Assembly (NCBI RefSeq): GCF_000747525.1
Contig: NZ_CP009278.1
Span: forward strand, 5,208,001 to 5,272,000
Length of the DNA stretch: 64,000 nt
Source: Sphingobacterium sp. ML3W
GTDB lineage: Bacteria > Bacteroidota > Bacteroidia > Sphingobacteriales > Sphingobacteriaceae
Direction: 5' to 3'
The stretch's first letter is position 1. Every line of letters begins with the position of its first letter. The notes beneath the pieces are model-generated. The model had not been told where the DNA came from. It saw only the letters and a program-made list of their open reading frames with translations, and ran no database searches. A program made the translations under genes and the position numbers. Below, in pieces: positions 33,089 through 42,195 of this stretch.

Positions 33089-35578
33089 CTAAAACTTATA
33101 ATTCAACGAGAATGCAACATTGCGCGGATCAATCTGGTTGATGTAACCACCACGGAAGTATGAATTTAATCCAACCTCGTCCGTAATATTATTGATGAAC
33201 AATTTGGCATCGAATTGTCTCCATCTATATCCTACTTGCGCATTTAATGTCGTATACGCTGGCATGTCAAATGGTTTTATACCTGCGTTATAAGTATGTC
33301 CATCATATTTCGTGCTGTACTCATTGATAGGACGTTCGCCCACATAATAAACGCCTGCACTCAAACTCAGATTACGCAATGCACCTTTATTGACGACATA
33401 TTGTACCCACGCATTAGCGGTGTTTTTAGGAGCATTCATCGGTGCCGAGCCATTCACATAGGATGGCGAGTTCTCATAACGTGCATCGAGATAAGCATAG
33501 CCTAACATCACGGTCAAATTTTCCAGAACACGTCCATTCAACTCGGCCTCGATACCTTCACGAACCAAGTCTCCTGCCTTAAAGTATAAGCCTGTTGGGT
33601 CGCTGGAATTCGGTGCATACTCGGCATTGGTCAAGTTGGACGTATTGATATGAAAATACGTCAAATTGAAACGTAAACGATTGTTGATCCAATCTGACTT
33701 GATTCCTCCTTCAAACTGTGCTGTAGTAGAAGCTCCTGCTGTACCTCCGTCCACCATAGGGTTGGCCGCACTTCGCAGGTTGGTCGAATTTGTATAAGAC
33801 CCGAAGACAGTGAAGTTCTCAAATGGTGTTACGATAACTCCTGCCATTGGATTCCACGCAGATTCGCGTTTCTGGCCATTGGAAACAAAATCTTTCGTGA
33901 TGATCTCGGAATAACGTAAACCTAATACCGCTTTGAAATACTTATTGAACTCGATGACATCCTGTGCCATAAAACCAATTGATGAATAATAGCTACGTAC
34001 GGGATCTTTTGGTGTATAAGCGATCTTGTATCCTTGGCGGTCTACGCCCAATGAATCGACATAACCTACTTGGGTCAGGTCATTGGTCCAATCGCCATGA
34101 ACATCAATAATGTCAATATAGGTTTGCTTTTGTTGCGCTTGGGTCAACAGCACATTTTTTTCTAAAGGACTAAACTTAGAACCAAAAGCCGTAGTCGAAG
34201 CATCCGCAATACGGTAATCTACACCCGCCTGTACCATATGCTTTACTTTACCGGTATAGAGATCCTGTCCGATTAAATCAAACTGGAACGTCGTGTTCTT
34301 ATCGTCGCGAAGACTCTTATTCATCGTACGCGTAAACGTATTGTATTGCTTAGCATCATCGGCAATCAAACCTGCAGCGGTAGATTGATTGTCCACTTGA
34401 TAAGAAGACTTTGCTATGGAAGCACGAATAGACCAACGATCGGTCAGTTCATGGTTCATCTGCGCCATAAAACTATTCATCGCCGTATTGTTGTTGTCCG
34501 AATCAAATCCTAAAAAACGATCATTGGGCAATACATATAAGGCATTGACATCTTGCTTAGGATTCAGGTTTACGGCTGATGTAACGGGTGTACGATTATC
34601 ATTGAAGTAATCTCCTTCCAATGTAATGGTTGTTTTTTCACTCGGTTTCCAGGTTAAAGATGGGTTGATATAAACACGGTTTGATTGTAAACCTTTACGG
34701 TAACTATCGCCTCTTTCATAAGCACCGTTCATACGGAAAGCGACCGTTTGTTTTTTATCTAAAACGGTTTGGAAATCAAAAGTCGGACGGAACTGTCCCC
34801 AGCTACCCACACGAACACCTACTTCACCCTTATTTTCAAATTGCGGTGTTTTGGTTACCACATTGATCACACCTCCTGCATTACCAATATCGGTGATCAC
34901 GCCTTGCGTGACTGCAGCAGATCCTTTGATCATCTGTATCGATTCGACCCCTTGCATATCCACAACTCCCGAAGCAGTCTGGAACTGAGAATCCATACGC
35001 ACCCCGTTTTTCAATACAGGTACCCCACGGAAACCACGGGTTGATAACGATTCTTTCACACCTCCATAAGAACCAAATAAGGTAACTCCGGGTATATTCT
35101 TAACGGCATCTGTCAAAGTCAAGATACCTTGATCTTGAATCACTTTACTGGAAATGACAGAAATACTTTGGATTTGATCGGATGGTTTTAAGGGCATTCG
35201 CGTGATCATCTCTAATCCTTTCGGCTTTTTATGACGTTCGCCAAATACTTCTATCTCATCCATCTCTTGTTCACCTTTAACCAGTACAATTGCTTTTAAT
35301 ACAATTTCCGCATTATTTACATCGTATTCATGCGCTATGGTACTCGTTTGATATCCCATATAAGAGAAGCGAATAACCGTGTTACGGTCAACTCCATCCA
35401 GTCTAAAGTGTCCCTTATGATCTGTTCTTATCGTTTTATCACCAATGGTTACGGTGACTGCACTGAGTGGGTTTTGATTAGCATCTACAACTTTTCCTTT
35501 TATTACACCTGAGGTCTGAGCATATGCACTAGCTCCGATTAAAAGTGAAGAAGCTGCAGTAAGTAAGTATTTGTTCAT
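33089..35578 (-). CDS. TonB-dependent siderophore-type receptor
   Basis: 829 residues. Signal peptide (MNKYLLTAASSLLIGASAYAQ), a carboxypeptidase-like regulatory domain (GKVVDANQNPLSAVTVTIGDKT), a plug with LTDAVKNIPGVTLFGSYGG and LSTRGFRGVPVLKNGVRMDSQ, then the barrel ending NPRNVAFSLNYKF with terminal Phe. The plug start SSKVIQDQGILTLTDAVKNIPGV is typical of ferric-siderophore receptors (FhuE/FpvA type). Probably imports a ferric chelate with energy from the TonB-ExbBD system encoded at 55.3-58.4 kb. Two palindromes over its promoter suggest iron-dependent repression. Confidence 0.9.
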   Translation of the reverse strand: MNKYLLTAASSLLIGASAYAQTSGVIKGKVVDANQNPLSAVTVTIGDKTIRTDHKGHFRLDGVDRNTVIRFSYMGYQTSTIAHEYDVNNAEIVLKAIVLVKGEQEMDEIEVFGERHKKPKGLEMITRMPLKPSDQIQSISVISSKVIQDQGILTLTDAVKNIPGVTLFGSYGGVKESLSTRGFRGVPVLKNGVRMDSQFQTASGVVDMQGVESIQMIKGSAAVTQGVITDIGNAGGVINVVTKTPQFENKGEVGVRVGSWGQFRPTFDFQTVLDKKQTVAFRMNGAYERGDSYRKGLQSNRVYINPSLTWKPSEKTTITLEGDYFNDNRTPVTSAVNLNPKQDVNALYVLPNDRFLGFDSDNNNTAMNSFMAQMNHELTDRWSIRASIAKSSYQVDNQSTAAGLIADDAKQYNTFTRTMNKSLRDDKNTTFQFDLIGQDLYTGKVKHMVQAGVDYRIADASTTAFGSKFSPLEKNVLLTQAQQKQTYIDIIDVHGDWTNDLTQVGYVDSLGVDRQGYKIAYTPKDPVRSYYSSIGFMAQDVIEFNKYFKAVLGLRYSEIITKDFVSNGQKRESAWNPMAGVIVTPFENFTVFGSYTNSTNLRSAANPMVDGGTAGASTTAQFEGGIKSDWINNRLRFNLTYFHINTSNLTNAEYAPNSSDPTGLYFKAGDLVREGIEAELNGRVLENLTVMLGYAYLDARYENSPSYVNGSAPMNAPKNTANAWVQYVVNKGALRNLSLSAGVYYVGERPINEYSTKYDGHTYNAGIKPFDMPAYTTLNAQVGYRWRQFDAKLFINNITDEVGLNSYFRGGYINQIDPRNVAFSLNYKF

Positions 35579-35607
35579 TTCGATAGTCTTGGAATTTATC
35601 TTTAATT

Positions 35608-35665
35608 AATCTAAATAGATTGCAACAAAGGTATTAAAAATCCTTATTTAGAACAATTAAAAATA
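35608..35665 (-). promoter_or_regulatory. Promoter of the siderophore receptor with two palindromes
   Basis: On the minus strand TTG (35656-35654), 20-nt spacer, TACCTTTG (35633-35626). The inverted repeat AATCTA-AA-TAGATT (35608-35621) covers the expected transcription start. TTATTTAGA with a degenerate second arm (35644-35665) covers the -33 region. Placement is as for a Fur-type repressor, although identity of the regulator is inferred. Confidence 0.6.
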
Positions 35666-35864
35666 AAGATTATCCGAACAAAGAGTTTATTTAACTGAAA
35701 ATGAGTAAAATCAGTTTACTAGATAGGAAACACAACTTAAAAAAGTTGACTGAGAATCAAGATGAAAATAAAAGGTCTATCGCTATAAGGGGTATAGTCA
35801 AATGGCCTTGATTAGTGGCGTCATATAGCTGGTAATCAAGGCCAAATACAGTTTTTATGTGGCA

Positions 35865-36638
35865 TTAGAAGTTCGGTTTTCTTTTTTTTAAGAAAGCATC
35901 AACGCCTTCTTTAAAGTCTGCTGTTAAAAAGAGATCGGAGAAATGTGCAATCTCGACCTCATAGCCCGTTCTTTTACCAAAATCAAATGCATTTACCGCA
36001 TCAATAGCTGCTGCCACCGCCGTACTTGATCTAGAGAATATACGTTGGAGTACGGATACAGACCTATCGAGCAATTCGTCGGCGGGCACTACTTCATTGA
36101 TCAATCCGATTCGAGAACCCTCTTCGGCGGTAATCATATCTGCAGTGAGTATCATTTGCAAAGCTCTTCCGCGGCCCACCAATTGGGTTAATCTTTGCGT
36201 TCCGCCATAGCCTGGCAACAGTCCTAAAGAAACCTCGGGGAGTCCTAATTTTGCATTTTCAGATGCAAATCGCATATGACAAGCCATCGCTAATTCCAGT
36301 CCACCTCCCAGAGCAAAACCATTAATAGCTGCGATAATCGTCTTTTTCGAGTTTTGGATCAATTCCGTGAAAATATAGTGACCTCTTTCCGAAAGATCTT
36401 TTGCATCGGCATGTTCCAGAGCTATAAATTCTTTAATATCCGCACCTGCAATAAAAGCTTTTTCACCAGCTCCTGTGATGATAGCTCCTTTTACTAGCGC
36501 ATTTTCCTTTACAGCTATTAGCACAACTTCAAGTTCGTCAAGAGTCTGCTGATTCAAGGCATTTAATGCGGGAATTCTATTTATCGTAATAAATGCGATA
36601 TTATTTTCAACTCGGTACAAAAGATTTTGAAATTCCAT
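35865..36638 (-). CDS. Enoyl-CoA hydratase/isomerase family protein
   Basis: 257 residues with the crotonase signature: GAGEKAFIAGADIKEF forming the first oxyanion-hole strand and INGFALGGGLELAMACHMRFASENAKLGLPEVSLGLLPGYGGTQRL, holding the second oxyanion glycine and the catalytic Glu of hydratases. It would hydrate a short-chain enoyl-CoA in fatty-acid or amino-acid breakdown. No other beta-oxidation gene is nearby, so the precise substrate is open. Four bases from the stop of this frame's upstream neighbour, so probably co-transcribed with the DUF5686 gene. Confidence 0.88.
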   Translation of the reverse strand: MEFQNLLYRVENNIAFITINRIPALNALNQQTLDELEVVLIAVKENALVKGAIITGAGEKAFIAGADIKEFIALEHADAKDLSERGHYIFTELIQNSKKTIIAAINGFALGGGLELAMACHMRFASENAKLGLPEVSLGLLPGYGGTQRLTQLVGRGRALQMILTADMITAEEGSRIGLINEVVPADELLDRSVSVLQRIFSRSSTAVAAAIDAVNAFDFGKRTGYEVEIAHFSDLFLTADFKEGVDAFLKKRKPNF

Positions 36639-36642
36639 AATG

Positions 36643-39180
36643 CTAAAAATTTAAATGAAGAGATACTCCGTACGTATCTCGGGATACGTTAGGGTAATTC
36701 AGATAGGTTAACCGTCTTTTATATTCAACTCTAAATATTTTAAAAATATTATCAATCCCTACGATACCCTCCATGTAAGGTTGATTACCCATTACGCGGG
36801 TTTTATCCAATCCTTCATCATCACGATCAAACTGAATGAGGTCGGTATTGATATTTGGGTTATTATGATCACTCAATTTTCCATAATAAAATTTAAATCC
36901 AGTTACCTCCCGCCATTTCAAGCGCTGTAATAAAGGTATTCGATTAAATATATAGCCATCCCAATGGTGATAGTAGGCAAATTTGATAAAACGATCGGCC
37001 ACAAACTCCATATTTGATATTAAATCAAAATTTTGCAATGGCCCTGACTTATCCGCTTGTATATCGGGCATTTCTAATATAGGGTAATAAAGTGTTCCCC
37101 AAAGCTTACCCGCACTTAATTCCACATCTGCAGTTCCAGCTGGCGACATCAATATGCGTTTAAAAATTTTGACCCGTAATGCATCATAACGTTGATTAGC
37201 ACTCCAAAAACCATCTAAACCTTTATTATACTGCAAAGATAGAATTGGAAACTTGTTTCTTATCGGGGTTCGTTCTAAGTTGCGGTAGTAGAATTGCTCT
37301 CCTGGAGCCCATCTCAACTTAATCTGAATATCGTTGGTATTAATACCGGCAAGCGTATCTGGTGAAATACCCCCTGTGACAAATGAAAGGGTGCCTGCTG
37401 TTGCTCGCTCATGTCGCGTAATGGCTGTGCTAATGCTAACGTGATTGCCGAACTCGATCAGGTGCTCGAGTTTAAAAATATCATTTCTTAACCATTTCGT
37501 GGGTTTATTTTTTCGGAACGATTGAAAAAAGCCATCTCCTTTCAAATAGCTTAAGCCACGCCCTGGTTCCATAACATCATGCTGTATTGTTGCCGAAAGG
37601 TAATGCGCAGGAAACTGGACAATTGATTTTCCATTTAGGGTATGGGCAACATTCAAATAGTACTTTAACTCTTGATCTTTGGTACCGTATGCGGCATAGC
37701 CTTCTAAAAAAAACTTATCCGATAACAGTTCTGTTGTACGTCCACCTAACCGAATCCTACTTCCTTCTATCTCATTAAAACTATAGGTATACTCTAATGG
37801 TCCAAATTCAAATTTGCCCACATTGTAATAACTTTTTGCTAAAAAATAACCTACTGCCATTAAGCGATTAATGGACTTCATATCCGATAATGAATCAATA
37901 TTGGTATAGGTATTAGCCTCGGTTTTTGTCAACGGAACGACCCTTACTTTATCCCATATAATGGAATCTTTATTTTCAAGGTAGCGCTTCTCAATTGGAA
38001 TACCCGCAAAAATGACGTCATCAATAGGGTCATCTTTGTATTTCGAAAAATAGGTCTCTTTCTTTCCATATAATGCATTCCCTTTAGTAGTACCGAACAA
38101 AATCTGGAGATTGGCTCGTTTAGGCAACATCTGCCCCGCTGGGTGCTTCTCAAATTCTAAGCCGACATTGATGGCATTCACCCAATTGATATTTGCTTCT
38201 TCTCCGAGTTGCATATCGGCATGGTAGACGGCATAGCGATCATCATCGGAAACCCATAGTGACCCCTTAAAAAGTACATCCATTTTTGATTTTGCTTCAA
38301 ATCCCAACTCGATAAAACGTAATCCTTGATGTACTATGGTGTCTTTAATTGTATACTTATAATAGGTAGGTGCATTGCCTGCAATGGGGCTTAAAAAGGT
38401 TTTACTAATGAGCTGAATATTATTCTCATAAAGATCAATATCTCGAAATTGATCTTGAAAATAGCTCTGGATATTGGCATTGTTAATATAGCGCTTGTTC
38501 AGCTCCGTTACCTGATGCCCTATAATTATTTTTTTCTTGCGGGAAGGCTTGAATGTAGAATATACCTCTGATACATTTTCTTCTAGATAAAAGGGTAGAA
38601 TGGAGCTCCCGGGTATGCTTAAGGTATCTTTATTCTCAAATAAGAACCGCAACTTACTTGGTAACTTATTCGTCTTTACTTTTAAATCTATGGTTCCAAA
38701 CTGTGATTTTTCATATTCTTCGTATTGGATCTGCTTTAATCTAGAAATATGATTCGCATCCTTATGTGCGATTACCTTTTCGATCAACGCAAGCGCAGGA
38801 TCTTTATATTTCTTACTCTTACGCTCCACAAGAACTTCTCCAATATGAGTATTCTTCGCAAAAAGTAAAATATTCAGAACGGAATCTTTGGTGACATTTA
38901 GATCTACTATTTTTGCTTCATATCCGACTGCTCGAAAAACAAGCTGATCAAACTCTAATCGCAAGAAGAGATTAAAATTCCCTAATGTATCGGCCGAAGT
39001 TCCAGCCGTATTACCACTCCACGAAATACTGGTTAAAGGAATTCCTTTACCCGTATGACCATCGATCACTTGACCTTTTATATTTCGTTGTGCAAAACCT
39101 AGGCTTGTTAAAATACCCAGCACAACAGCAATAATAAATAGTCTTTTTATTGTAGTTATAATCGGCATTTTTAACATCAT
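36643..39180 (-). CDS. DUF5686 family outer-membrane protein with carboxypeptidase-like N-terminal domain
   Basis: About 845 residues. After a signal segment (TIKRLFIIAVVLGILTSLGFAQ) comes a carboxypeptidase-regulatory-like domain (IKGQVIDGHTGKGIPLTSISW). A long beta-rich region follows, with conserved DUF5686 features such as IEKVIAHKDANHISRLKQIQYEEYEKSQF, ending in RDTYGVSLHLNF, a barrel-like last strand with terminal Phe. Role unknown; probably an outer-membrane barrel. A TTG at 39192 opens a slightly longer frame; ATG 39180 is preferred, with ATG 39177 next to it. Confidence 0.82.
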   Translation of the reverse strand: MMLKMPIITTIKRLFIIAVVLGILTSLGFAQRNIKGQVIDGHTGKGIPLTSISWSGNTAGTSADTLGNFNLFLRLEFDQLVFRAVGYEAKIVDLNVTKDSVLNILLFAKNTHIGEVLVERKSKKYKDPALALIEKVIAHKDANHISRLKQIQYEEYEKSQFGTIDLKVKTNKLPSKLRFLFENKDTLSIPGSSILPFYLEENVSEVYSTFKPSRKKKIIIGHQVTELNKRYINNANIQSYFQDQFRDIDLYENNIQLISKTFLSPIAGNAPTYYKYTIKDTIVHQGLRFIELGFEAKSKMDVLFKGSLWVSDDDRYAVYHADMQLGEEANINWVNAINVGLEFEKHPAGQMLPKRANLQILFGTTKGNALYGKKETYFSKYKDDPIDDVIFAGIPIEKRYLENKDSIIWDKVRVVPLTKTEANTYTNIDSLSDMKSINRLMAVGYFLAKSYYNVGKFEFGPLEYTYSFNEIEGSRIRLGGRTTELLSDKFFLEGYAAYGTKDQELKYYLNVAHTLNGKSIVQFPAHYLSATIQHDVMEPGRGLSYLKGDGFFQSFRKNKPTKWLRNDIFKLEHLIEFGNHVSISTAITRHERATAGTLSFVTGGISPDTLAGINTNDIQIKLRWAPGEQFYYRNLERTPIRNKFPILSLQYNKGLDGFWSANQRYDALRVKIFKRILMSPAGTADVELSAGKLWGTLYYPILEMPDIQADKSGPLQNFDLISNMEFVADRFIKFAYYHHWDGYIFNRIPLLQRLKWREVTGFKFYYGKLSDHNNPNINTDLIQFDRDDEGLDKTRVMGNQPYMEGIVGIDNIFKIFRVEYKRRLTYLNYPNVSRDTYGVSLHLNF

Positions 39181-39252
39181 GAATATCAGCAATTACTTAT
39201 TCTATTGACAATATACAATTTGTCTTTAAATTACAAGGCATGAAATTAAAAA

Positions 39253-39283
39253 TAAAAATGCATCGTTTATTCAAACGATGCAT
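39253..39283 (-). terminator. Terminator of the nuo operon
   Basis: ATGCATCGTTT-GAAT-AAACGATGCAT on the minus strand, followed by TTTTTATTTTT, 26 bases after the nuoN stop. Confidence 0.85.
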
Positions 39284-39308
39284 CTCCTATATTTACTTAT
39301 TACTCCGT

Positions 39309-40688
39309 CTAAATTAACTGCATCAGGCAATTTGGGTAGACACCAATTAAAATGGTCAGAACGGTGGTTACAACAAAGAGAAAAACATAATTGCCGTTTA
39401 TAGCGACCGGCTTATCTTCGCCAGTCCTGAAGTACATCGCGACAACAACCTTTAAATAATAATATACGGCAATTGCTGCATTTAAGACAGCAATCAGCAA
39501 CAGTACAATATGATACTGCTCCATCACAGCACTGAACATCATGAATTTACCAATAAAACCAGCTGTCAAGGGAATCCCTGCTAAAGAAAGCATCGCTATG
39601 GTCATTACAGCTGCTAAATAGGGGTTCTTTTTCGCCAGTCCATTGAATGATTCGAAATGATCTGAACCAATTGTCCTTTTCACTAGAATCAGTCCTGCAA
39701 AAGCCGTTAATGTTGCCAATGAATAGGCTGCACCATAAACGAAAACAGCATTTGCTGAATCCGGACCTGCAGCAACAACTGCAAATAATAGGTAACCAGC
39801 ATGCGAAATACTGGAATAAACCAACATACGCTTAAAAGATGATTGCATTAAGGCTGAAAGATTACCAATAAATAAGGTCAATACGACAACGCCCAAGAAA
39901 ATCGGTGTCCAGAAATCTTGTAAAGGTAAAAGTGAAAAGGTAAACAACCTCAATAATCCCGCAAAGGAGGCTATTTTAACAACAGTACTCATAAAGCTCG
40001 TAATCAAGATAGGGGCACCGTCATAAACGTCCGCAGTCCAGAAATGGAAAGGAGCAGCACCTACTTTGAATATCAGACCGATCATCATCAAAAGTACACC
40101 GCCATAGAACAAGGGGGATACTTGATCTGGATGATCGACGACATAATGTTTGATTTCTTCAAGGTCAAATGATCCAGATGCACCGTATAATAAGGTGATA
40201 CCAAAAAGTAAAAAACCGGTAGAAAAGGCGCCCATAATGAAGTATTTCAGAGCAGCCTCATTGGACGCAAGATCTTTTTTACGTATGCCTACTAGAATAT
40301 AAAGTGCAACAGACATAATCTCTATCCCTAAAAACAGCAGGGCTAGGTTATGATAACTATTGACTAGGACTGCTCCTAGTAAAGAGAATAATAATAACGT
40401 ATAATATTCGGCCACATGATCGCTAGAAGAAGTGAAATACCCCTTTGAAAGTACTAGAACGAGTATGGTTACAACGGTACAGAGTACCGAAAAAGCTATT
40501 GCGTAATGATCGAATAAGATCATCCCGTTATACAAAGGGTTTGCTTCAACTGTCCAATCTCGGACCAATAAGCCTACCACAACGAGTAAACCCACTATAG
40601 ACACCGGTAATAATGCTTTGTTTGCTTTAAATAATCCTAAATAAAGTACCAATAATGCTAATATTGATAATGTAATAATCGCCCCCAT
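39309..40688 (-). CDS. nuoN: NADH-quinone oxidoreductase subunit N
   Basis: 459-residue antiporter-like membrane subunit of complex I, with about 13-14 helices. The conserved core GIEIMSVALYILVGIRKKDLASNEAALKYFIMGAFSTGFLLFG holds the Glu of helix 5 and Lys of helix 7 used in proton pumping. FKVGAAPFHFWTADVYDGAP is the signature stretch around helices 7-8. Last gene of the operon, 36 bases after nuoM. Confidence 0.95.
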   Translation of the reverse strand: MGAIITLSILALLVLYLGLFKANKALLPVSIVGLLVVVGLLVRDWTVEANPLYNGMILFDHYAIAFSVLCTVVTILVLVLSKGYFTSSSDHVAEYYTLLLFSLLGAVLVNSYHNLALLFLGIEIMSVALYILVGIRKKDLASNEAALKYFIMGAFSTGFLLFGITLLYGASGSFDLEEIKHYVVDHPDQVSPLFYGGVLLMMIGLIFKVGAAPFHFWTADVYDGAPILITSFMSTVVKIASFAGLLRLFTFSLLPLQDFWTPIFLGVVVLTLFIGNLSALMQSSFKRMLVYSSISHAGYLLFAVVAAGPDSANAVFVYGAAYSLATLTAFAGLILVKRTIGSDHFESFNGLAKKNPYLAAVMTIAMLSLAGIPLTAGFIGKFMMFSAVMEQYHIVLLLIAVLNAAIAVYYYLKVVVAMYFRTGEDKPVAINGNYVFLFVVTTVLTILIGVYPNCLMQLI

Positions 40689-40724
40689 AATCGAATCTAT
40701 TATTCGTAAAGTTTAAGTCTGTAA

Positions 40725-42170
40725 TTATCTTCCTAAGAACGTAGCCAAGATGGACACGGACGCTGAAGAAATATGCAATAAGCTGTTTGGAAAAATTCCT
40801 AAATAAATAATTAATGCCGAGATAATCACTAAGGTATACAGTTCGACTCCCGCAATATCACTGAAGTTTTCTGTACGCTCTGAAGTAGTTCCCAACATGG
40901 TTTTTTGATATAATCGGAGCATATATACTGCCGCTAAAATAAGTGTCAAGCCACCAAAAACAGCATACCAAACACCATATTCGTAAATTCCTTTGAGCAA
41001 TAAAAATTCGCCAATAAACCCATTTGTCAATGGCAGACCAATGGCGCCCATGATAATGATTAAAAAAACTAGGGCTAAGCGTGGCGCCTTTTTAGCGATG
41101 CCGCCCAAATTCCTTAAGTCTCGTGAGCCTGTTCGGTCCTGAATGATATCGAGCACAAAAAATAATCCGACAACAGATATACCATGGTTCACCATCTGCA
41201 TCATAGCACCACTCAGGCCTGTGATATTCCATGCAAAAACTCCGGCACTGATCAACCCAACGTGAGCAATTGAAGAGTAAGCGATAACGCGTTTGGTATC
41301 TTGCTGTTGAATGGCGATGATGGATGCATAAACTACTGCGAAGACACACAAAATCATAACCAATTGACCGTAGCTAGCGGCGGCCTCTGGCACCACTGGC
41401 AAAAGCCAACGCATCAAACCATATACGCCCATCTTCAGCATAATACCGGCTAGTAGCATCGTTCCTGCTGCTGGTGCATGCGTATAGGTATTAGGCTGCC
41501 ACGTATGAAAAGGAAAAATAGGTATCTTAATAGCAAAAGCAATAAAAAAGGCCCAAAATATCCAACGTTGTGTAACCGCATCCAAATCGAGTGAAACAAA
41601 TGAGTGCCATTCAAAATCATTGGTCGCGACCTGCTGGTGCAGGTATAAAATGGCGACCAGCATAAGTAAGCTACCGAGAAATGTGTAGATGAAAAATTTT
41701 AAGTTGACGCGGATGCGATCTCCATCGCCCCATAATGCGCATATAAAATAAATCGGAATCAAAGCAACCTCCCAACCAACATAAAATGTAAAGGCGTCCA
41801 GCGCTGAAAAAACCAACATCAACCCACTTTGCATGAAAAACATCAGTGCATAAAAATTACCCTTAAAGGGTTTTCTAAAAGTCGTCAGTACAATGAGTGG
41901 AACCAAAACATTGGTCAACACCAATAATGGTAAACTAATCCCGTCGATTCCAATATGAAAATTTACACCTAAAGCAGCAATCCATGGATATGACTGCTCA
42001 TAATTAAAGTCACCTGAAGCATCGAATTGACAAATAAAAGGAACTGTCAGACCCAACGTGATCAAAGACAAAATCAGTGCTGCTTTTTTTGCTATTGCAT
42101 GTTGACATACAAATAGTAAAAATAAAGCACCAATAATAGGAGTTAAAATAAGTAAAAATAGGTTATCCAT
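40725..42170 (-). CDS. nuoM: NADH-quinone oxidoreductase subunit M
   Basis: 481 residues, a Mrp-antiporter-type pump subunit. FYVGWEVALIPIYFICALWG carries the helix-5 Glu; KIPIFPFHTWQPNTYTHAPAAGTMLLAGIMLKMG gives the helix-7/8 Lys and proline-rich loop. RVIAYSSIAHVGLISAGVF is the third family landmark. 25 bases separate it from nuoL. Confidence 0.96.
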   Translation of the reverse strand: MDNLFLLILTPIIGALFLLFVCQHAIAKKAALILSLITLGLTVPFICQFDASGDFNYEQSYPWIAALGVNFHIGIDGISLPLLVLTNVLVPLIVLTTFRKPFKGNFYALMFFMQSGLMLVFSALDAFTFYVGWEVALIPIYFICALWGDGDRIRVNLKFFIYTFLGSLLMLVAILYLHQQVATNDFEWHSFVSLDLDAVTQRWIFWAFFIAFAIKIPIFPFHTWQPNTYTHAPAAGTMLLAGIMLKMGVYGLMRWLLPVVPEAAASYGQLVMILCVFAVVYASIIAIQQQDTKRVIAYSSIAHVGLISAGVFAWNITGLSGAMMQMVNHGISVVGLFFVLDIIQDRTGSRDLRNLGGIAKKAPRLALVFLIIIMGAIGLPLTNGFIGEFLLLKGIYEYGVWYAVFGGLTLILAAVYMLRLYQKTMLGTTSERTENFSDIAGVELYTLVIISALIIYLGIFPNSLLHISSASVSILATFLGR

Positions 42171-42195
42171 TGATGATCAAATAGCTATTACAATG

